Positions 55,790-64,000 of a DNA stretch of 64,000 nt are shown here, piece after piece. Both the position numbers and the translations under genes were made by a program. Where the stretch lies: assembly GCF_030247195.1 (NCBI RefSeq), contig NC_080672.1, forward strand, positions 63,022,549 to 63,086,548. The letters run 5' to 3'. This stretch comes from Topomyia yanbarensis (lineage: Eukaryota; Arthropoda; Insecta; Diptera; Culicidae). How positions within the stretch are numbered: position 1 is the stretch's first letter; each line of letters begins with the position of its first letter. The notes beneath the pieces are model-generated. The model was not told the DNA's origin. It saw nothing but the letters and a program-made list of their open reading frames with translations, and made no database searches.

Positions 55790-57130
55790 TGTTTCTAACG
55801 TCGCGTATATTCGGAAAAATTTAGGCAATCTGACGTTCAAAAAGTCCTCATAGGACCTTTTCGCATACAATTCTGAGCAGTCTCTGCCCACAATGGAGTG
55901 GGAAACCGTCCACGATTGTTCGCGCCAGGTATACGTTTCGTCTGACCTTTAATCTCAGTGTAGAAAAATAAGCCAATCAAAACGTTGCACACTGCTACCG
56001 GAGGAATTTATCATTTTGATTCGATTGTTTCGGATATAGTGGACGCGTAGCTCTTTCAATAAATGGGCACCCTAATGAGGTAGAGTACAACGATAAATCT
56101 AACGCACTTGGCCGCGCTGGTAGGCATTCGTGTCATTTCCACTGTATCAAGATGGTCATACTGAAATTGTCGCGAATATCATGCAGTAAAATAGATCGGT
56201 TATTAGCATGAAGACAATGCCGTGGGAGTTGAAATCTTCTCGAACCAGTTGAGGTGCGATGTATGTGGAAAGAATATCAATAAATCTTTGCCTATGATTC
56301 GGATTTAACAAGCGACAACTTCAATACCTGGTACCGAACAAAGGCTAATCCGATTGAAATAATATCACGTTTTGATCCCCAAAACATTCCTAAATATTGT
56401 TTTCGGCCATGGCGAATAATGCTAAAATTGAGGAGGATCTACGTCGGAAGGAAACCTAGAAAAATAGTATGACTGAAATATAGAGACACTTGAAGTTTTG
56501 GATGTCCCATGTGGACTTTCCGAGACCAGGAGCCAATGTCTTGATCCTCTCCTTATTTCTACAATGGGTTCTTCAGTTCATTCCCCGGGTTACAAAAAGG
56601 CGAACGAGTAGACGAGTCCCGTTCAAAAGAACAAATTTTGGCAGAACAAATCTGGCGAAAGGATCGAAATGAGACTGATGGAAAATAAGTTTTCTAATAC
56701 TCCTCGATTTTTACTGAACACAATTGCTTGCATGCCAGAATTTACACTGACTGAAGCACAGGGATCTGGAAGCACCCCCTATTTAGCACACCATCAATCT
56801 CTACTTCCCGGGCGGGTACGCAGACAAAATACTTTTTCGTACACGGTCGAGTGTGGTTTAGTTAGATCACGCGATTTATCGATGACGTTAAATGGCTTGT
56901 CTTTGGTCCGGAAGTAGACTATCCGGGGGCCGGTTGTACTAGATATAATTTGTATCGAAAATGACACTTATTGGTATTATTTTGCCATCGGAGAAATATT
57001 CAAATCGACCTCCACTCAGCCAGAAAGGATGTCGGTCGCCGGAGATACCCATTAGCTCACACTCAGCTAGCTTCAAAGCACAGTCAGAAAAAGCCGACTC
57101 TGAATACTGCACAAAGCATTAACAGTCCTT
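55790..57130 (-). pseudogene. Heavily decayed I-clade copy (endonuclease and gag)
   Basis: Parallels 35912-38060 in order: GATAAATCTAACGCACT and GATGGTCATACTGAAATTGTC correspond to 36460-36550; CAAGCGACAACTTCAATACC corresponds to 36750. Then, after a deletion near 56485, the zinc-knuckle/gag part follows (GTTCATTCCCCGGGTTAC, GAACACAATTGCTTGCAT) matching 37728-37890. No frame longer than about 80 codons survives. It represents an older insertion of the same lineage. Confidence 0.65.
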
Positions 57131-57154
57131 CCCGTCATGTACGGAAAGCAAGAC

Positions 57155-57480
57155 ATATAGTTTGGATCCACGTATCCGATCCAAGAGTCCGGATCCAGAC
57201 TCTTGTCTGGATCTAAGCCCCAAATCTGGGCCCGGTTCAAGTCCTGACCTGGTAAGGGGAAAAGGGGACGGGCTAGATCCAGGGACTGCTACATTACCGG
57301 GTATTGGTCCAGATTCGGGAACTTGTCCGGATCCGGAAACCGGATCCGGATCGGGAACTAGTCCAGATCCGGAAACTGATCCAGATCCGAGAGGTCCAGA
57401 TTTGGGAACTGGTCCAAATCGGGAGCTGTGTTGGATCTGGAAACTGCCTAAAATTTTTCTTTCACTGTCCAAGTTACCCT
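57155..57480. repeat. GATCCGGA minisatellite
   Basis: Degenerate tandem units of roughly 20-30 bp containing CCAGATCCGGAAACTG and variants (GGATCCGGATC, TCCGGATC). Both strands are open and encode Pro/Asp- or Gly/Ser-rich strings by composition only. Confidence 0.7.
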
Positions 57481-57539
57481 ATAAAAAATCCGTAATTCCG
57501 CTATTTCTGCCAAAATTGGTGCAGATTCCGACCTGAATT

Positions 57540-58160
57540 TGGGTAAAAATCCGCCAGAACTCCGGCTGGTTTGACTCGATACTAATACTATTATAGAAAT
57601 CGACCGAATTATCCTACATCATTATTCCAACGTTTACTACCTTAGCGGTAATATGAGTTTAATACCGCAATGCGCAATTGCGGGGTCTGTTACCAAAAAG
57701 GCAATAGAATCTTACCCAAAAGTAATAGAAACATGCTTGTTGGATTTTGGGTGTAATATTCAACAAACACATTTTCGCTGAGCCGTCGGACAAACTGCCC
57801 TGTTAACAAAGAGTGCTTCCAAATAGCCACCAGATATTATCAGGGAATTTTCATTTTCACTTACACACGCCATATCTGAACTTTCGTCAGTACGAGGAGA
57901 AATCACCTTGAATATTACTACCCAGTCGGGAAAAAGGTGTTCCACCGGCCCTGGTTTCTAGTCTTTATACTTCAGTGTATCAGTAAAACATACAACCTAG
58001 TGAGAAGAGGAGAGAGACAGATTAGCACGAGCAGAATGTGAATGACTAGGTACCGGGAGAGATGTGACTAAAGACGTGTTGTGAAAGTGGTCAATAAAGT
58101 GTATTGAAACTGTTTAGCGATTTGGTATTACCGAATCTATTAAGAACTTCCTGAAGATTC
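57540..58160. other. Unassigned sequence
   Basis: Contains a GCGGTAATATGAG/ATACCGCAATGCGCAATTGCGG dyad-rich spot near 57645-57690. A minus-strand frame at 57760-57945 (HLFPDWVVIFKVISPRTDES) looks mildly protein-like; it lies upstream of nothing recognised and is not assigned. Confidence 0.3.
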
Positions 58161-58164
58161 AACA

Positions 58165-58505
58165 TTCGTATACACGGGGATCATGATTCTGGTATTATTA
58201 AATTCGATCTCGATGTTGTTCTTTACAAAGAAGTTTTCTACTTGTACTACTAAACATAATCAAACACTGTTTTGGACGTGATGTTATTGAATTGTTACGT
58301 AACTTTCGCGAGATTAAGCTTCATTTTAACTAGTTGTTCACCCTTCTGAACTGTGGGTCTAATACCTGCTTTCTTAAAATCGCTCGAAATTGTGTTATCC
58401 CGTAGCACGGACACTTTTGTTTCCTTTGGCAGACACTACAGTTTGTGTACTGGATATAGAACAAAGCGCTGGCTTGCTCCACTGGTGCCTATAGCATATG
58501 ACCAG
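58165..58505 (-). pseudogene. Fragment of the gag-only retroposed family, third copy
   Basis: Matches 24500-24870: GGGATCATGATTCTGGT, TTAAATTCGATCTCG, TTATCCCGTAGCACGG and the leader CACTGGTGCCTATAGC. It covers the leader and the first third of gag and is broken by indels, including an insertion around 58340-58390. It ends at the same leader sequence as the 23737-24904 unit, supporting a real 5' end near GCTATAGGCACC. Confidence 0.6.
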
Positions 58506-61316
58506 AATGTCGAAAATCTTTTCTTTCCAGAATCAGTTATTAGAAGAATATTTGTGCATTATGGACAAATAGTTCGGAATTGTCTCGTGTCAAAAAAGAC
58601 GTAGTCCTACGTCAAAAACCAAATATTTAAACAAATGAAAAATATAGCAATAAAGTTAAAATTAGCAACAAATTTTCATGTTAAATTATTCAAATAATAT
58701 TCCTTATTATTCAGTTGGTAACTTTTATCACTTATGTAATTAGACAAATCACTTTCTCTCGATTTTCTAAAAAATATAACAATCGTTCGTGAGTTATTCA
58801 ATACTAGAGGCTCAGAGATGTTCCGTTCCGGTCAATTCTTTTTTCTCCAACTATTGCCATCCTGCCAATTCATGAAATTTTCGTTACGTATGAGCATTTT
58901 GTGTACTCAATATCATCATTTCAGTAATCAATTCCGCATGAACAGTTAAATGATGCATCACACCCGCAGCAATAGCGGTTGCGGGATTGCAAACTCCATT
59001 TTGTACTGCTACAATTCCACTAAACAACCGACAAATGTCCCACTAATGGAAAAACTCAATCAACTTCAACTGCTAATTAGTCAATGTTCCCATTGTCGTT
59101 ACACGAAGCAGTGCCACCCATCCACCATCCGATCTCCTTGTCCGCTCCCGTCAATCGAATCTGTTCGATTCAATTTAGGGTTGCTATTCACACCGTCAAT
59201 TACGGACAATTTTATCAAGCGCCGGTGTTAATTTGGCCGACCCGGTTTCCGCTCAGTGTCATCATACCCGTCAAGGTGGGCAATTTTTTGTTTTCGCTCT
59301 CACTTCTGTACCCTTCGTGTCCGGTAAGTGTCACGCGAACAAAACTGTCGAATGGAGAGGCTTGTCAATAATGGAGCACTCTGGGATAGAAAATCCTAAT
59401 TGATCGTTGAAAAGCTGTGTCGTGTTCGATTGAATTTCAACTCCAATTTCCTATTATTTTTTAGTTGGAATAAAACTTGAAAAACTATCCTCAGAGGAAA
59501 TTTTTCCCCATTTGTCAATATAACGTCTAATACTGTGAGCAGCGTTGAATCAAAGCCCTGCTTCAGCTCGAGCGCAATTCTATCAAACGACGAAGCATAT
59601 TGACAATAATAAAAAAAAAATCTCATCATCGATATCGATAAGTCCGGCAAAGACCAGCAGCAGCGGAAGGAAATTTACGACGTGACAGTTTTCTGCAATT
59701 TTCCCCGGGAAATCATTCCAGTCGGTCGCTGCGGGCAGCTTGCTATGATCCAACCAGTGTCAGGAAACGATAACAATAAAATGTCACAATTTGAAACAAT
59801 TTTCTTCGCTCTGTCCATTTTTTTTTATTTCATCTGGCCGCCGCCTGTTGATTCATGTTTTCCATCATCATTATTGCATCCTGCGCGGAATCCTGGATCA
59901 CTTTGGCCGCCACCGCCTGTTTGCTGGCGGGTACAATTTAAAAACTCGATTCGGTGAAAATGGCGACAACACAATTTCCGTCCCCCGCCCGAAAGCTGTC
60001 AGCTCGCGTCAGAAGCCGCTTACTTATTTACGAAACTGTCGGGGAAATTTGTTCCTGTTCGACTTTCTTGCTACCTCTTTCCTTCGCCGGCACTACGCTG
60101 TCAGGATCAGGTCAGATCGTTGCATTCCTGACGTTTCAATTGCAGCGACCGCCGCAACCGAGGAAAACGGATATCATAAATTTTAACCTCGAAACCCCCA
60201 CCCCGAAGGATGATTGGGGTTTCTTCTTTCTTTCTTTCCTTCTTTGCGGTGCCGGAAATAGTGTAGAGGCAACGGACGGAACGGAAATCTAGAGAATGCC
60301 ACCAACAGCTCTAAAAAAACCCGCTAGCAGCAGCAGAGGGTTGAAATGTAAGATGACACTTTTTCTCAGCTTTCTTCGTCGTCGGAAGATAAACGAATCC
60401 TGACAGCCGGCAGAGGTAGCATCTATTCGGAAATGGATAGGGAGTAATTTTTTCTCATGATTTGTTCGTGGATGGAAGCAAAATGGAGAAGGTTAGATTT
60501 TTTTTTGCGCTGTGAACCTGCAACCCGCAAAGTTTGGTCGAAGAAGGATTAAAAAGTCGCACCGGAGAAATGGATTTGCGGTAACGATCTAGCGGTGGCA
60601 GAAGAAAAAAATAACTACCTTGGACAATGCTTCATCCGTCATCTGCTAGCTTTTGACAGCGAGAGAATTCGTTACAAATTTGGAATGTTACACGGATTCG
60701 GGTTCATGGAATATTAATAAAAGCCTTTACTTGGTGTCGAAGGATATTTGAGAAATGTCCCAGATAGATATAAAAGTAAGAATAAAATCAAAATCGTTCC
60801 GATTTGAGCACAACATTTCAATCAGGTGTTTTTTTTTTTGACTGCGTCCTATTATTTACATTTAAAAATTAAAACTTGTGAAGTACCGTTATTTCTGTAC
60901 TTTCACCAAGTATTTCATTCAGTTCGTTTATTTTGTGGCACGAACTATTACAAAGTTATGGTTCATTAGACCAGTTTTTTTTTCTTTCTGTAAATAAACA
61001 AAACCTCCGCGCACAAAAATTACTTTACTATTACACCTTATTGTGCTTCACACTATGCACCTAAACGAACGGAAAACTATTTCGTATTTTCATCTTTCCA
61101 ATGCATCTCGTCAGTAACTGGTATCAGCTTGGGGCCATTCAGACATTAATCACAAACAGTTTACACAACTTATGTGAATGCCTTAAGAGGCATTCCACGA
61201 AGATCTTGGATTCCGATGGAAATTTGCACGAAGATTAAACATTTTCCGCAGTTGCAAAGATTATTTTGACTAAGAGCATGTTTTTCAAAAAAAAAAGTGT
61301 GAATGTTTTTTGCATA
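58506..61316. other. Apparently unique sequence
   Basis: No TE ends seen. The part 59000-60300 has higher GC, and open frames of 90-131 codons overlap in different phases on the plus strand (59791-60292). None shows a domain and the overlaps argue against them. A TTCGTTTATTTTGTGGCACG string near 60921 resembles the junction text of the gag-only 3' ends but is too short to assign. Confidence 0.3.
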
Positions 61317-62858
61317 CCGTCAAACGGGGTTACTTGCAACACTTTTCAACTTCAAAGCGGTATAACTAAAAATGCTGTAACATTAGAATAATTTTCAATA
61401 TGTACAAGCGCTAATGGGAGTATAAAGACTACTAAATGGTATTTTACAAATCAAAGCATCATTCCCTGTTTTCACGATGGCCAAAAATTATGCCTGTTGC
61501 AAGTAACCCCGCATATGGGGTAACTTGCAACACATGAACTTCATTGAAGTCTATTGCTGTATATTTTTGTTTACCTTTAGTACATTGACCAAATGTACGA
61601 TAATTTGGATACCCATGTTATTTACACAGAACAGCGACCAAATGTACTATAATTTGGATGCCCATGTTGTTTATAATCAACAACGTTTTTGAACAGCGGG
61701 AACTTTCGATGTATTCAAGATATTCGTAGGAAAGGCTAGCTAACAGGGTTTTAACCCTTCACTTCAGAACTAGTAAGTAACAAGTATTATCCATAGAACT
61801 ATAACTTCAGTTCTATCGCAATTAACGTGATTAGATTCCACTGAAACAGTGCAGTGAAACTATCAGTGAACGGCGAGAACTAAATTATACTACATCTTTG
61901 TTGTCTTCAGATATTATTGATAACAGATAACCTATTAATTTACACTGTCAACGACTATCTTTTCCATGCAATCGGACTATTATAAATGCTAGAACAATCC
62001 AGTTGAGTCAGTGGTGGATCCAGGGGAAGGGTTCTGGGGGTCCGGACCTTCCCGAAATTTTTTTATCTCATTGAGAAATTTTAAAATAGTTTCTATTTTA
62101 AATTCATTCTAAATTCCAAATCATTCCAAACCAGATTCCAAAACTGATTTTAAAAAGAGGGGTATTAGATATTACGTATTGTACATTGAATATTTCAAAA
62201 TCGAAATTTCGGACCCCGTCCAAAATTTTTTTTTGGATCCACTCCTGAGTTGAGTATAAGAAGATAGAAATTGAGAATTTTCTAGTATTGCTAGAGAAGC
62301 AAGTTCACGTAAAGACGACTTCCTGGTACTGTTCTGTATTTAAGGAGCATTTTCATATTCTAGTTGTAGGTTATACCTTTAAAATTTGATTCAAAATGCT
62401 ATACAGACTATTATTTGAAACGCTCAATCAGCCAGATGGCTAGAGTCATAATAGTAATAAGACAAAATACTGTTGCATGTTACCCCACATGGGTAGTTAA
62501 TATAGTTAAATCGTTATCTTGCATATATTTGAGAGGGTAAACAAACATGTATCAAACAGTAACGTTTGTTGTTGTATACTCGATCTGTACGTAAGAGATA
62601 CAAATGAAATGCTCTTATCATTGAAGTGGACCAAAGCACGACATTTCAGTTTGTTTTTTATTGAAATATCTCGAAATACAGACGATTACCCTGTCGCGCT
62701 AAAGAAACCGAAAATAATGACTGGTAGTACATGATTATCTTTTAACATATGCTGGCTTTTGACAGCTATAATGCTAAATTGCAAACACTATTATTAGCGT
62801 TGTTAAATTAATCTGAACAGAAACATGTTGAAGTGTTGCAAGTTACCCCGTTTGACGG
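61317..62858. mobile_element. Tc1/mariner-like non-autonomous element, 1542 bp
   Basis: TA target duplication at 61315-61316 and 62859-62860. The ends are inverted repeats of about 26 bp: CCGTCAAACGGGGTTACTTG on the left, and on the right the same except one base (GTAACTTG), both continuing CAACAC. The CAAGTTACCCC motif recurs internally near 61500-61532 and 62473. A tandem duplication of about 50 bp (GACCAAATGTAC...CCCATGTT) lies at 61588-61670. No transposase is present. It contains the hAT MITE at 62009-62247. Confidence 0.75.
62009..62247. mobile_element. hAT MITE, 239 bp, nested
   Basis: Perfect 8-bp target duplication AGTTGAGT at 62001-62008 and 62248-62255. Ends are CAGTGGTGGATCC and, inward from the right, CAGGAGTGGATCC. 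GC-rich GGGGGTCCGGACC and GGACCCCGTCC blocks lie inside the two ends. No coding content. Confidence 0.8.
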
Positions 62859-62860
62859 TA

Positions 62861-63285
62861 TAGCATTTTCGAATAAAAATCGCTCGATTTCCATATTTTA
62901 CAACAAAACTATCTGAGAACGAGTTGCAGGGAATGAATATTTCTGCACTAAAAATATATACACTGAAAAAATGTTGTTAATTTTTCACAAAAACAAAAAA
63001 CTGTTTAAAATTAAAATTGTAAAAAACCGATTTCATTAAATTTATTATATTTTGTCAATAAAAACCTAAAGAGAAAAAAAACATTTTGAATGTGATTGCA
63101 TGATGCAGAATTTATCGGTAATAAAGTTTTTCTAACGATAACGACATACAAAACAGTAATTTTTTACAAAATATAATTCTAAGTATTATTTCAAATCAAA
63201 ATATATTTAACGAAAAACCTTCCAAAATGTTTGAAAAAAAGAAGAAAAAAATATTTTCAGTGTGTTTGGATTATGGAGAAGCTTT
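62861..63285. other. Very AT-rich spacer
   Basis: Runs of A and T with no recognisable ends or coding signal. Confidence 0.4.
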
Positions 63286-63410
63286 CAATAAAAACCCGTT
63301 TTATTCCACCTAGTGGTGCAATTGTGCCTTCCTCAGTTATCCAAACTGCGATTCATTGGCTGGTTATGTTTAATATAATGGTGGAAATATCTATTACATA
63401 TTCAGTGCGA
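63286..63410 (-). mobile_element. GGGCCGAG type 2 element, 3' end only, minus strand
   Basis: CCACCTAGTGGTGCAATTGTG, then CAAACTGCGATTCATTGG and TATAATGGTGGAAATATC. This is the reverse of the 3' end seen at 53556-53690 and 55667-55785. Confidence 0.65.
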
Positions 63411-63424
63411 TTTACACATACATA

Positions 63425-64000
63425 CACGGAAAAAAATCCGATCATAAATTCGAGAACGATTTCAGGATCTTAGTCACAATTTCAGATACTTTCGTCAAGA
63501 GCTGTGTGATTTGTGGTCATGATTTCAGGATCTTAGTCGCGATTTTTGTAACTTCTGTTTATGTTATCGTGATATTTTAGTCATGAATAGAGCAATTCAT
63601 GTTCATGATTTCAGGGTCTTAGTCACGATTTTGGATATTTTTGTCACTAGTTGTGCGATTTGTGTTCATGATTTCAGGATCTTAGTAACGATTTTCGTAA
63701 TTTCTGTTCATGTTATCATGATATTTTATTTAAGAGCTTACTTTTAAATAGTATTGTAACTAATGTTAATGATGCCAGCAGTTTTATCAAGGTATTTGTA
63801 AATTCTCTTCGCCTTATCATGATCTATTATTTTTTTATTACTAACGGTTTTTTACTCGTGATGTAACGTAACATTACAATATGAACTGGACCATTAACAT
63901 GAGACTCATTCGCGATATCTTGTTCTGTGAACTATATCACACACATTATTTGGGGTTCTCAGCGCATATTTCGTTTTCTGTCCGGACATTACAATGAACC
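63425..64000 (-). mobile_element. TCATGA-rich element, copy 4, cut by window end
   Basis: Opens with CACGGAAAAAAATCCG, the reverse of the right end of copy 1. Type-2 units follow (ATGATTTCAGGATCTTAGTC, GTTATCGTGATATTTTAGTC), repeated about four times to 63730. The shared middle near 63960 (CGTTTTCTGTCC) matches copy 1 at 3677-3690 reversed. The type-1 half lies beyond the window. Confidence 0.65.

Noticed and set aside
57119..57536. Pro/Asp-rich and Gly/Ser-rich ORFs on both strands
   Set aside because: Both strands are open because of the GATCCGGA minisatellite; no domain.
59682..60292. Overlapping 91-131 codon plus-strand ORFs
   Set aside because: Three phases open at once in a GC-richer stretch; translations carry no motif.

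Overview
The window looks like intergenic or intronic DNA from a large, repeat-rich insect genome, most likely a culicine (Aedes-type) mosquito. The evidence is non-LTR retrotransposons of I and LOA type with RNase H domains, a tRNA-derived SINE resembling Feilai, many short TIR elements with TA, TTAA or 8-bp target duplications, and a GGGCCGAG-containing repeat family that I associate with mosquito genomes from memory. No host protein gene is recognised with confidence, and no viral insertion, rRNA, true tRNA gene or CRISPR array was seen.

Layout. Positions 1-8000 hold decayed transposons: a truncated hAT-like copy, an A-rich tract, a TCATGA-rich element, and repeats carrying a 115-bp piggyBac-like MITE. 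Positions 8000-10000 and 15700-18900 are mostly unique. A 3.7-kb AT-rich satellite (19-bp unit, orientation switching seven times) fills 10641-14385. Positions 18936-38454 are one I-clade retrotransposon (minus strand) split by five later insertions: three hAT-like elements, one LOA-like retrotransposon and one SINE, each bounded by an exact or near-exact target duplication. Two of the hAT-like insertions carry further insertions. A third TCATGA element follows at about 38921-40490. A 6.2-kb satellite of a 10-bp unit fills 43440-49650, with a smaller array at 53089-53553. Positions 52100-58500 hold GGGCCGAG-family repeats, a second and very decayed I-clade copy, a GATCCGGA minisatellite and a gag fragment. 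Positions 58500-61300 look unique. Positions 61317-62858 are a TA-flanked Tc1/mariner-like element carrying a perfect 8-bp-TSD hAT MITE. The window ends in another TCATGA element.

No element here is intact enough to be autonomous. The retrotransposon ORFs (gag with zinc knuckles, endonuclease, reverse transcriptase, RNase H) are broken by frameshifts, stops and insertions. The long open frames at 43844-47576 and 53089-53607 are products of the 10-bp satellite, not genes. The value of the window is structural: insertion order, target duplications, a probable template-jump dimer, palindromic satellite growth and non-autonomous elements with unusual subterminal arrays. All family assignments were made by eye, without database searches.
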